A stretch of DNA of 64,000 nt, from positions 246,723,825-246,787,824 of the forward strand of contig OX352774.1 in the NCBI GenBank assembly GCA_947095535.1, in the 5' to 3' direction. Positions within the stretch are counted from its first letter, which is position 1. Each line of letters begins with the position of its first letter. The stretch comes from Poecilobothrus nobilitatus (taxonomy: Eukaryota; Arthropoda; Insecta; Diptera; Dolichopodidae). A model generated the notes under the pieces. It saw only the letters and a program-made list of their open reading frames with translations. It was not told where the DNA came from and did not search any database. The position numbers and the translations under genes are program-made. Positions 25,581 through 36,125 of this stretch are shown one piece after another.

Positions 25581-27255
25581 GAAACTTCTTTAAATAAAAT
25601 TCATTTAAGATCATTTAAGGAAATTATTTTTATACTATTCTGAAGTTATTAATTAGTAATATAAATTTCCATCTATATTTCTTGTATTGAACCACACTTT
25701 TTGAAAATATTCTAAAACATATTGTTTTACAATTACATTTTGAATTTAAGAAATTAATAAAAATATTTTCGAGTATTTTCTTATATAAAGCAAAAAACAA
25801 TTTAGAAAAGTTCAATAAAATCAGTAGAGTTCACATCCCCTATTCGCCTAGAACAACAAATTGGTATTTTTTTTTTTTTCATAATTTAACTTATAGACCA
25901 AGTTCATCAAACTATATTAAAAATCTTAATCTTTTATTTCTGCTCCTTTCCACCACAAACTTTTTTTAAAATCTCACTTAAAAAAATTTTACATATTTTA
26001 TACCTGGTCTAAGAAAAACATACTATACATATATGTATTGATATTTTTTTTTTTTGGGTACAGAAAACAATAAAAACTTCTTAAACAATAGAAAAAAGTG
26101 GGTCGGCATAGTATCAACATCATATTTATAATAAGAGCAAAAAAAAAAGTATTCTTTTGAAAAATTATATTTAATTTAGTAGTAATTTTTTACTTCCTTA
26201 TGAAAAAACATAAAAAAAAACGGATTTTGAGGTTAACTGTTAAAAATTATAATTAACTTCAGGTCAAATATCCGATTTTGAACTATTAATTGTGTTATAT
26301 TTCACACCTTTTATAATTATAAGGCCTTTAGGGTATAGTTTTTTTTTTTTTTTTGTAGTTTGATTAAAGTCTTTTGATAATCTATAAAATAATGATTTTT
26401 TTTTTTTTCCAATGAATTTTCTTAATATAAAGAGGTTCGGATCAATTTAAATGACTAAGCTCAATTTTTATTAAGGAAAATATTTTTAACAATGGACCAA
26501 CAAAAGAAGTCGGCTTGTTGTTTTTTGTTTTTTTTTTTGTGAGATCGTTAAATACTGTATAACTAGTTAGGAGATTAGATTTTTTGAAATAAATATTAGA
26601 ATATCATGAATATATAAGTTCAGTGTCCTAGATCACATTATAATATAAAATTAATACGTTATAAGTATTCTATATATAGTTTTGGTCTATTATTAAATCA
26701 TCAATAGATATAAATACTGTTCATAATTAAATATAAAATATTCTTTGATAAATTTATTCATATACAGTTAGTTTACATTTACACAAAAGAAGTTTTTAAA
26801 GCAATTTTAATTTTTTATTATCTGGTTTTAATACAAAAACAAAAATAATATATAATGAAAATCTGAATTGAATAGGCAGCTTATCTATAATGTATTCCAT
26901 TTTATTTGCAAAATTTTTACCATTCAATTTTTTTAAAATTTCAAAAGAACTCATACTGTGTTCTCTTTTTTTATTTATTCAGTTTTTTATGCCATGCTAT
27001 TATTAATTATTTTTCTTTTGAACAAAATTAAAATGTGAAATTTAAAATAAAATAAATTAAATTGCAAAAAAAAAAATCACAAAATTATTGGCAAAAATAT
27101 GATTTTATTTTAATTTAACCTTTTAGATATTAAAATATACGATAAAGGTTAAACGATTAAACAATACAAATTGATTTAAAAGAAAAAAAAAATATTAATT
27201 CATTGAAAAAGTTTAATAAGTTTAAGAAAAGTGCAATATAAAACTGCAGTTATAA
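25581..27255. other. AT-rich noncoding DNA
   Basis: Only A/T tracts are seen, including T runs near 25867, 26042, 26340 and 26397. The reverse open frame at 25630-25815 lacks any motif. Confidence 0.6.
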
Positions 27256-28030
27256 AACTGCTTTTAGAATTGGGATTTGCACCAAAATTTGAAATTTCTT
27301 TTGGGCGAAGAAAATATAAGAAAATATTGTGAAAAATCAAGAGACACTTTCTTTAATTTTAAGTAAATCTTATATAAATAAGAAAATCTGTTAACACATG
27401 CAAAAATATAACGTTGAACTACATTTTTTGCGTTTTACTTTAAAGAAACTTGTTCAGGTGCCTAAGTTACAGGTATAGCAAAAATAGAAAATTTTTAATT
27501 TTTGATACCCAATAACTGTTAAACACGGGATGATGCTAAAAAATCTTCTGAGATGATTTTTGCTATTTCTGGATCTCTTTTCTCATAATTTTAAGTTTCT
27601 TACTGAAAGCATACCGGAGTTATAGCGAGAGCAAAATCTTTTACAATTTTGTTTATATAATGGTAAATTTAAATGCTAAATTGCAAAAAAAATTGTATAA
27701 TGTTGATAATGATTTATAAAGCTAAAATAATGTCCTTCATTTTGACATTTATAGATTGAAAAACTATTAAATAGAACTTTTAATATATAACACATTTGAA
27801 AATATATCTATTTCATATTTTGAGGGACTGTAGTTTCGTAGTGAGTGAGGCTCATTATAAAAGTTGTTTCACAACATTAATAAAGAGTGTGATCTATCCA
27901 TGGTAAATATTTAACAATAGAACAATCTTAAATGGTGTACAAGTTTTATAAACAAACGGAAGGACAGACGGACAGAGTAAAACTAATAAGGGAATTTCAC
28001 AAAATTTTTTTGAAAAATATGCTAAAAATA
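27256..28030 (-). mobile_element. diverged HINE/DINE-like element (reverse orientation)
   Basis: Read on the minus strand, this starts near 28030 with TAGCATATTTTTCAAAAAAA and TTAGTTTTACTCTGTCCGTC, the same opening as the copy at 54808. A GTCC/GTCT-type core follows, then a CTACAGTCCCTCAAA block. Its far end near 27256 matches 9197 and 55140. Internal text parallels copy C (34304-35206), including GTTACAGGT...AAAATAGAAAATTTTTAA and TTTTTGATACC. It is noncoding, long and strongly mutated, and is the most complete representative of this older subfamily in the window. Confidence 0.65.
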
Positions 28031-28459
28031 TAACAAAATTCAAAATTTATTTGATCTCTAATTTTTTTTACTTATTCAAAATAAATAAAATATTACAATT
28101 TTCCTTTTTTTTTTATATTAAACTTTTATTTAATTTTTTTTACATAGTCTTATTTATATTACCTAGAACAAAAGTTTACAAAAAATGGTTTTGGGGGTTT
28201 ATTTTTTTGGTTTTTAAAGTTTGAAAATATAAGTGTTTTTTTTATGTTAAATTAATGTATTATATAAGTATTTAACTATCTTATTGTAAGTATTACTAAT
28301 CAAATAATATTATATTATTATTTCATCATTGTAAAAATTTTAAAAAAATCAATGTGATTTCAAATATTTTTATATAAAACTTACCCTAACTTAATCTACT
28401 TAACCTAATCTAACTTAACTTAACCTAAATTATTCCTATTAATCTGTATATTATTGTAA
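28031..28459. other. AT-rich noncoding DNA with a TTAACC-like patch
   Basis: At 28381-28430 there is a degenerate run of CTTAACCTAA/ATCTAACTTAA words. Otherwise no feature is seen. Confidence 0.55.
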
Positions 28460-28690
28460 TTATGTTGATTCCAACCACCAATATTTTCTTTTAATTAGTG
28501 TGTCCTTGTAAGGAATACTCATATCGTATTTTAAGTAGTCTCCGTTAATGTTACCCGGGTTATATTCGATAGTTTTGCATGTTGCTAGTAGACGGGCTAT
28601 AGTGATATAGTATAGGGACATGATTTTGGTTTTGAATATAACCGTTTTTATCCAAAAAAATGAAATGCTCAGGGCAAAATATTACAATGT
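28460..28690 (-). other. unexplained open, non-homopolymer reverse-strand stretch
   Basis: The minus strand is open for about 73 codons, from a stop near 28690 down to TAA at 28462-28460. It has an in-frame ATG at 28621-28619 giving 53 residues that begin MSLYYITIARLLATCKT. Unlike other frames here it uses varied codons (Pro, Gly, Asp, Cys, Arg) and lies in a G+C-richer island containing ACCCGGG. In DNA this A/T-rich an open run of such length without homopolymers is uncommon. I do not recognise the product. It could be an exon fragment, a retroelement scrap or chance. No splice-site pair can be defended. Confidence 0.25.
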
Positions 28691-30140
28691 CATTTAATTT
28701 TTTACATATCCATTAGTTACGTCCTGTTCGCTCTGATAATTGTATAGTACAATTGAAGCTTAGGTCTCCTTTTATTTAGTTATACTTATAAGTCTCTAAG
28801 ATTAACACTTATTTTAAAGAAATAGAAAGGCTAATTAATAACTTTATTCAAAAAATTGCTAAGAGTAAAAATTCCAAGTGAACTAATAACATAAAATGGC
28901 ATAATACGCAGTTTAACTTGCCATCTCTTGGCTTATTTATAATAAATTAACTTTATAGTTCACAAAGTATTTGTTGACAAAGTAACTAAAAAAAAGGTTT
29001 TACAGTTAAATAAATACGAGAGGAACATTTAGTTCTTTTGGTACACTTAAATCAATCACTTTCAAAATTTTATACGACATTCTTATTTCGAAATTTGGTT
29101 TTATTTCTTTTATTTACACTTGGTAGTTTTTTTTTTTTTAACGCAAACATTTTCAAGAATAAAAAACGTATTAATTCCGTATCATTCAAAATTTTCTTTA
29201 ACTGACAATAATTTATTTTTAAATTGAGTCGGAATTTTTTTTTTTCTTTCTAGAATCTTCAATTAATTCGTATATTTATTATTTTAATATCCTAAATATA
29301 AAAAAACAAACTGGATTATATTAATTTTAAACACAACAAAAAAAAAATAATATGAAAAACAAAATTCTAAATATTGTCCCACTCTAGTTTACATTTTATA
29401 CAAATCCCCTTTCTAATATCTGTGTGTAAAAATCTGTTGAATTCCACTTTTTTTTTTTTCAATTCGTGAATGTTTTTTTTTTAAATGTTAATTTTTGGCA
29501 AAAAAAAAAAAAAACTAGCAAAAAACTTGCCAATCCTCCCGCATTTTGAAAGGTTTATGGTATATATTAACATTTATGTAAATAGTATTCATATAATATA
29601 CATACAATACATATATATATAAAAATCTAAATTTAGCTTAGTAGTTATATATTTACATAATCAGAAGTATTTTGATAATTTATTGCAATGTATGGATCAA
29701 ATTTCGTCACACATTCATGGTGCTGCAATAAATCTGTCACAGTTGTTAAGTTTATTTTTTTTTTTTTTCTTTTTCTTTAATTTTATTTATTTTTTTTTTT
29801 TAATTTTGTGTTTTAACAAATATAAATTAAATAATATATGTTATATAAAATTTTTATAGATATATACTTAGTATATTTAAATAAAATATATTTTTGTATT
29901 ATATCGTGATTTATGTACTTAAGATACAAATCAAAGGTGACAGAGCATAATTTATGCGTATTATTTCGTTTTTATTTTATATTTTGAAATTTAAAACTTA
30001 ATTTATCGAATATTAATCGATTCTATTTATATATAAGTTTATATATATATAAATATATATATACATATATATTATACATATACATAATACATATTTATAT
30101 ATGTATTTTTTAGTTTATTTCATTAGTTTGCTAAAGTTTC
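28691..30140. other. AT-rich noncoding DNA
   Basis: No supported gene. T-rich runs occur near 29129, 29447, 29755 and 29790, and an (AT)n-like tract at about 30030-30100 precedes the SINE. Confidence 0.6.
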
Positions 30141-30148
30141 TAGTAAAT
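30141..30148 (+). repeat. target-site duplication of SINE copy 1 (with 30347-30354)
   Basis: TAGTAAAT is repeated exactly on the other side of the SINE at 30347-30354. The tail side is here, as expected for a reverse-oriented insertion. Confidence 0.7.
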
Positions 30149-30346
30149 TTTTATGTTTTTTTTAATACATTTCTCTGCCACATAAATGTGGACAGGAAAT
30201 CACACAGCCTTTCTGTTCAGGTATGGCTGTAAATGTTATATGGCTGTAAATAACTCTTACGACGTGTGTGGGACTCGAAAGCACACTCCATCGGTGTTTA
30301 CAGCTTATTTTATACAGTTTTACCCACTACGCCACCGAAACCCCTA
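30149..30346 (-). mobile_element. tRNA-derived SINE, copy 1 (complete)
   Basis: Read on the minus strand, the head begins GGGGTTTCGG at 30346. It carries a box-A-like TGGCGTAGTGGG (complement of 30323-30334) and a box-B-like CTTTCGAGTCC (complement of 30271-30281), as in a Pol III type-2 promoter. The body ends CCACATTTATGTGGCAGAG, followed by an A-rich tail. An 8-base direct repeat TAGTAAAT flanks it at 30141-30148 and 30347-30354, consistent with target-site duplication. The plus-strand open frame over it (30186-30485) is an artefact. It shares its body with copies at 34691 and 41225. Confidence 0.85.
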
Positions 30347-30354
30347 TAGTAAAT

Positions 30355-30824
30355 CAACTATGTATATACTTATTTATGTTTTAATCCTTTCCATATTTAA
30401 TGGATTGGGAACTTGGGCCATCTTTATTTTAATTTATTTTAATATTTACATTTACATTTGGTTGCAAGGGGAGATTCTAAATTGAAGCTTATTTTTTTGA
30501 AAAAATTTTGTTTTCTTCTTTACGGTACTTTGCGAGACTTAAATTCAATATTTATCCGTTGATAAGGTGTACAATATTTTTTAATTTAATAAATTAATTT
30601 TATTTTATGTATTTTACATTTTATTAATACAAAAATATGTAACATAACATATGAATAAGCAATATACAGTACAATAGAAATTAATTTACTTTAATAAATT
30701 CAATTGTTGAATGTAGATGATCATTAATCAAACATAATGTTACTTTGATCAGAATATTTTTAAACCAAGAAATTTAAAAAGTTAAATTAAATTATTAATA
30801 TTAAGTATCTTCTTCTTCATTTAA
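30355..30824. other. AT-rich noncoding DNA
   Basis: Nothing is seen beyond A/T-rich text. Confidence 0.6.
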
Positions 30825-31110
30825 TCTCTATTAGGAACATGAGGCGTTCATAAATTCTTTTAACCGATCTTGATTATTGACCAAACATTTGATTTGTGTG
30901 GCGATATTTTATTTAGCGATCTTGTCTGAGCCAATACGATTATTCTCCAAGGTTTTTTTTTTTTTAGATTTTCAAAAACGTTGCTTGCCCTGCTGGAGAT
31001 TCCATTCGAAGTACTATTTAGCTTCCTTAGGATGTGACCAATCGATCTTCATTTCATTTGTTGGATCTCGTCGTCAACCATTATTTCCCTTGTTTTACGC
31101 TATAGTATAG
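30825..31110 (-). pseudogene. LINE C-terminal fragment, reverse strand
   Basis: The minus strand gives KIDWSHPKEAK, a stop, then YFEWNLQQGKQR near 31000, and towards 30850 ATQIKCLVNNQDRLKEFMNA. These fit the C-terminal segment after reverse transcriptase in RTE-like/'craniofacial'-type LINEs: W.GH.LR...........WNPQGKR.RGRP..TWRR......K....W..I...A.NR..W+.FV..LC. A poly(A) run on that strand (T run at 30954-30965) interrupts the TWRR region, and stops and frameshifts are present. The plus-strand open frame (30877-31110) is its shadow. No poly(A) tail is obvious at the left end. Confidence 0.65.
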
Positions 31111-32329
31111 GCATAAAAGTTAAAAATTTGTATACTTAAGTACATAATAAAAATATAATTTAAAAATATTCATGTTTCAATAAGTAATTTTAAAATAATT
31201 TTAATGATTTTAAATAAATCCTGTTTATAAATACATATATGTATATGTTAATTGTGTGTAATTAAAACTACATATTTTTATTGCTCTCTTCATAATTAGA
31301 ATAAACTTTAAAAATCATTCTTTTTAATTATTTATTAAATATAAATATAAATCACAATTCTTGGGATAAGTTTTCGATAATAATAATACTAATAATAGGC
31401 AAGATAAAATAAAAAAAACATTTTACAATAATTAATAATAAAAAAGGAGAAAAAAAAATTTATTACTTAATTGAATAAAAATATAAATAATTTTATATAA
31501 CATACAGATGCCTTAATTACTACCACTGCTTTGTACAGGTTAAGTGACTATTTGAAACAATTAGATATAATATATAATTCTATTAATCAATGAATTATGT
31601 TTTGATAAAAATTTTTCATTTATATTCAACGCACTTACGAAATATAATTGCCATTAAAACATAATTGTCATACATAACATTATTCCAAAAGAACATAATA
31701 TTAATAATATTCATAGAAGCAGAAAATTTTCTTAATTACCTATATATTGAATTTTTTTTATTAACCATATTGGATATATTTAATTAAAATAAATTTAAAT
31801 ATTTTTTTAATACATATTTAATTAACATATTTAATATTTTTTCTTTATTAACATTAACTCCTAAATAAAACGAGGAAGAGTGTAGAGTAGAATGTATTAA
31901 ATCTAGAATACCAACACGAACTTAATGTATACTTTTCCCACAAAACTTGATCATCTTTTAGAAAATTTCAATTAACTACCTTTAGTAAGTACCAATTATA
32001 AGAAAATAAATTTCGAAGGAATCCAAACATTAGACTAACCAAATTTTGCGAAAATCTTCGACATAAGAACTAATGTTATACCTAGCTTATACCAAATACC
32101 TAGCTTTATCCGTTGCTGTATTATATTCATATAAAAAAAAAAAAGTATAGCAGCTATTCTAGCCAAAGTAACCAATTTTTTGTTGGGATCAAACTTCTTT
32201 TCACAACATTTAAAATAATTATAGCTTCTAAAAACACTGAATTATTTATTGAATTTATAAATTGAAGCAGAAGTATCGCAGCTATTCAAACTTGCTGGTC
32301 GAATTTTCTATATTTTCAATAGCGAAATT
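31111..32329. other. noncoding DNA with a weak unidentified patch
   Basis: Mostly A/T tract. The part at 31870-32330 is less repetitive and includes the near-repeat TATnGCAGCTATTC at about 32147 and 32275, but no frame or family could be recognised. Confidence 0.5.
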
Positions 32330-32470
32330 AACAACTTTACAAAGGTAAAATGGTAAAAAAATTCACAATTCCAACACTATTGATTTTAGAGTTATAGTGT
32401 TGGCGAATGAACAGACGCACGTACGAGAGTACATGGCTTTACTTTGTCATACCTAACTCTTCTCCTTTAA
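32330..32470 (-). mobile_element. HINE/DINE-like 5' fragment (reverse orientation)
   Basis: Read on the minus strand, AAAGCCATGTACTCTCGTAC, then GTGCGTCTGTTCATTC, then AACACTATAACTCTAAAA parallels the segment GAGCCATGTCCGTCC...CAGCACGCTAACTCAAAAACT of the full copies (44098 and 60834). The GTCC repeats are worn to single words. The fragment is short and the match is by eye. Confidence 0.45.
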
Positions 32471-32493
32471 GCCTTATATAATCCTTGTTATAC

Positions 32494-32775
32494 TTTTTTT
32501 TTTTTTTTTTTTTTTTTTACGAGGGTTGGTGGAAAAATCGAAAGTCACCAAGAGGGAACTGCACGTGCTTGCTCAAGGTAGTGTTGAACTTTAACCAACC
32601 AAAACCACCCCCTTTTAAAACCAAACTTTAGGATGGAACCTTTAATACGAATGTACAGTTTGGTTTTGGGGATAGGGATGTGGGAAGGATAATTGGGGAA
32701 ATTGGCATTGTGAAATCTGGATTATGAGGGATAGGTAGGAAAATTTGGAGGGGCATTTTGAAGTTACTTAATAGT
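32494..32775 (-). mobile_element. candidate poly(A)-tailed retroelement 3' fragment
   Basis: A run of 25 T (32494-32518) borders about 250 bases of markedly more G+C-rich DNA. Read on the minus strand this looks like a transcript 3' end: CCACCAACCCTCGT followed directly by a long poly(A). That suggests a LINE 3' UTR or processed transcript inserted in reverse. Upstream on that strand there is a Pro/Ser/Ile-rich open piece (MPLQIFLPIPHNPDF...), not recognisable, with a stop. No AATAAA signal is seen. A TTGTTAT word occurs on both sides, but in A/T-rich DNA this is weak evidence for a target-site duplication. Confidence 0.45.
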
Positions 32776-34303
32776 TATATTCTTATAATATTGTTATGTT
32801 GTTATAATTGATATAACGAACCGTGTGACTGATTTTAATAAAATTAATTAAAAATAAATAAAAAATAAATAAAAGTGATTTTAAAAAAGTTAACAGAAGT
32901 TTTAAATTTTGTTTTTCTTTTTTGTAAATTGTCAACTTAATAAATACTTGAAGTAATTTATAATTAAATTTTTTAAATTTTTATTCATTCTCTGAAATTA
33001 AAACACCTATAATTACATATACCTATATATTACATATTATATATATATAAATTGTACTCATATGTATGATTTGCATTTTAAAAAAATTATTAATAAATTA
33101 TATTAAGAAATTATTATATTTAGCTACATAATTAAATCCTGTGAAATATATGCATATTTTAATATCCGTGTTCAAAATTATTACACATTATTATTAAAAC
33201 AACTTAGTTACAACACTTTGTCACATACATTTATTTAGGAATACATAATATATGTATATCTATACCGATCGAAACATGAAAACATCTAATTTTGATTTTT
33301 TATTTTATTCTAATTATTTATTAAAAAATTCATAATAATTTAATATTATATGTACAGGAATATATTAAAATTCCAATGTTTTATTAAATTCATAAAATAA
33401 AATTATAGGTATATTTATGAAACAAGAAAAAAAATAAAAATAAAAAACATAAAAAAAAAACGAAATAATATAACCTTTCTAATAACGTAAATCATTCACA
33501 TTTAATTAAAACAAACAGGTGTCGCTTTAAAATCTAATTAATTTAATTCTTATGTTTTTTTTTTTATTTTTTCCATTTTTTAAATAATATATTTTTCTTT
33601 TGAAATTTTATAAAATAACATTCAAAAAAAAAATATATATATAGTTATATTTTTAAATTAATTTAGACAATTTTAAGTACTTTAATCAAAGAATAATGGA
33701 ATTAACATTATCAAATAAATCACAATTTTTTTGTTTTTTTTTTTGTAATTAATTTTAGTTTTTTTTTATATTAATTATTTTTTTTTAATTTTCTTTAATG
33801 TTATTTTTATTTTTATAAATACATAATAGTTTAATTTATGGTTTAATGTAATTACTAAAATATTTAAAATTAATATTGTATTCAACATTATGACAATATT
33901 AATAAAACGAGCTTAAATCTATTAAATCTTAAACGAGAAAACGCGAACCAACCTCAAACTCAATGAAAATACGTGTGAGAGATGTGTAAAATTATTCCTA
34001 GATAAAAAGTATTGCAGCCCTGTTATTTACTCCAATTAGATAAAAAAAAATCCGCATAGATGATTAAAACAAGAAACTGCTATAAGCTATGATTGGTAAA
34101 GGATTACAAATGAGTGATATAGAAACATTCAATAAACGAGCTATGGTTATTATAAAAAAAAAAAACAAGTAATAAAAAAACTAAGGGTTTTTTGAAAAGT
34201 ACATTTCAAAAATTAAATAACATTCGATAATAAGTTTTGGGTAATGAGTACATAAATATAGTGAAAAATAAATTTATAATAATATAAAAATTGAAAAAAA
34301 AAA
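32776..34303. other. AT-rich noncoding DNA
   Basis: No gene or element is supported. It consists of A/T tracts and TAATTA-type sequence; 33905-34150 is slightly more complex but has no recognisable content. Confidence 0.6.
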
Positions 34304-35206
34304 CGTTAGAAAAATTTGTTGGAAAAAATTGAGAAAAATCAATTCACACTTTTGACTATTTTAAGGTAACCCTATATTATTAAGAAAAGTTTTTAACAGA
34401 AATAAAAATATAATGTTGGAACTTTAAATTTTGTGTATTACTTCAAAAAAAAAGTGAGGGCCGGTGCTCATGTTACAAGTGCTTAAAAATAGGAAATTTT
34501 GAGTTTTTGATGCTTTAAATTTACGGGGGCGACTCAAAAATATTTTTTGAAATGATTTATACTTACATATTTCTAAAGATCTAACTTCTTAAAAATGTTT
34601 CCTTGTAAACCGCTTAGAAAATAGAAGGGATCAAAAATACCGTTTGGAAAAATTATATATTTTAGATATACATACATATATATATATATATTTTTTTAAT
34701 GCATTTCTCTGCCACATAAATGTGGATAGGAAATTACACAGCCTTTCCTGTTCAGGCGTGGCTGTAAATGTCGTAAAGGGGAATAACTCTTACGAGTGTG
34801 TGGGATTTGGACACACACTCCCTCGGTGTTTACAGCGTATTTTTATACGCTCTTACCCATTAGACCACCGAGGCCCCTACATATATATTATTTAATAATA
34901 GATAGATATATATCGTTTGAAGTTTCGACTTTATAGAACTTCTGTTATAACAATTTAAATATATGGCTTTTCCGATCTTTTTGGGGTACTGTAGCTCCGT
35001 AATGGGTGGGGCTACAGAAAAAAGTTGTGCTATAAAATTTATGTTTTTACGATATCTATCCGTAGTTAAAATTTCATTCCTTTATTTTAGACGTTGTATA
35101 AGTTTTGTAAACACCCAAACGGACGGGCAGACAAACGGACAGATTTAAACTAATAGGCACATTTTTGAAGAATATTTTTTTTTTTGTAAATGTGCTAAAA
35201 ATTAAG
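34304..35206 (-). mobile_element. HINE/DINE-like copy C, reverse, split by a SINE
   Basis: Reverse-complement blocks match the full copies in order. They are the (C)GTCC-derived GGACGGGCAGACAAACGGACAG at about 35119-35140, GTAGCTCCGTAATGGGTGGGGCTAC (34991-35015), ATAACAATTTAAATATA, AAGATCTAACTTC, and GTTACAAGTGCTTAAAAATAGG. The far end is TAACCCTATATTATTAAGAAAAG, then AGAAAATTTGTT. A SINE (34691-34877) interrupts the central AT-rich part. Many substitutions show this copy is much older than the pair at 44 and 61 kb. It is noncoding. Confidence 0.75.
34691..34877 (-). mobile_element. tRNA-derived SINE, copy 2, nested
   Basis: Same family as 30149-30346. On the minus strand the head begins GGGGCCTCGGTGGTCTAATG with a box-A-like region at 34855-34867. 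An 8-base arm pair CCTCGGTG/CACCGAGG follows, and a box-B-like TGTCCAAATCCCA (complement of 34801-34813). The end is CCACATTTATGTGGCAGAG and an A-rich tail. ACATATATAT flanks both sides, a plausible target-site duplication but low in complexity. It lies inside the older HINE-like copy C, so it inserted later. The plus frame 34644-34895 is an artefact. Confidence 0.85.
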
Positions 35207-35418
35207 CAATTACTAAAAAATAATTTATAGAAAACTATACATTAATTTCTAATTAAATTTTAAAAAATTTATAGCAGTTAAATTGTACATTTATAATTGT
35301 ATATAAGAGCATAAGTACATGTATATTAATTAAATAAAAAAAAAATCCATGAAATAAAATAAAATAATAACTTAAAATAATTTTTGTTTTTTTTTTTCCT
35401 ATATATTGATACAGACTA

Positions 35419-35423
<5 letters not shown>

Positions 35424-35457
<34 letters not shown>

Positions 35458-35458
35458 G
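35424..35458. repeat. (AT)n microsatellite
   Basis: Alternating AT with a single CATA start and GTATATA end, about 35 bases. Confidence 0.9.
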
Positions 35459-36029
35459 TAAATTTATATTTTTGAATTAATTTCAAATTAATTGGGTTAT
35501 AAATCAAATTAAATGTATATTGACTTGTTTAATGTATGTATATGTAGACTTGTATTTTATATTTATAAAAGTTTATTAAAAAAAAAAATTGAAAATAATA
35601 AAAAACAAAAAGAAAAAAATTAATGATTATACTTAAAGCTTAAAATCACGCATAATATGCGAAAATGAACGCAAAATGTATAAGTACCTATAGACAAAAA
35701 AAAAAACCATAAGTAGTTAATAACTTTTAATGGAACTTTAATATTTCCACTGACTTAATAATCTTTAGAACATTTATTATTACAGTATAAATTAATTAAA
35801 ATTATAAATTATTAAATAAATTTTTCAGATATTTTATTATAATCGTTTTTTTAACAATTATAATGAAAAATTAAATTTAATTATACAATAACTACTCTAA
35901 TAATTTGTGATTTATTTGGAAATTTTATATATTAATATTTTGGCAAATTTTTTTTTTTTAATTAGAAAATTTAAAACATTAATTTTTCTTTTCAGTGTAA
36001 ATGTTAAAAATAAATATATTTATTCAAAA

Positions 36030-36125
36030 TAAATACTATATTAGATTTGTTAGGGTAAAAAGTACTTAGATTTGTTAGGGTAAAAGTAATAAATACTATA
36101 TTAGATTTGTTAGGGTAAAAAGTAT
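36030..36125. repeat. 60-bp tandem duplication with internal TTAGATTTGTTAGGGT repeats
   Basis: A 35-base block starting ATAAATACTATATTAGATTT recurs exactly 60 bases downstream. The core TTAGATTTGTTAGGGTAAAA also occurs a third time between them (36067-36086). It is a recent local duplication and noncoding. Confidence 0.85.

Noticed and set aside
28381..28430. TTAACCTAA-rich patch as an interstitial telomere repeat
   Set aside because: The words are irregular (CTTAACC, ATCTAAC, CTTAACT) and short. Flies, the inferred host group, do not use TTAGG telomeres, and A/T-rich slippage explains it.
30186..30485. Plus-strand open frame of 99 codons
   Set aside because: It lies mostly over the reverse-oriented SINE and its flank; no coding role is supported.
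32494..32518. T25 run as a simple homopolymer
   Set aside because: It borders a sharply different G+C-richer segment and reads as a poly(A) tail on the other strand, so it was annotated as part of a candidate retroelement end.
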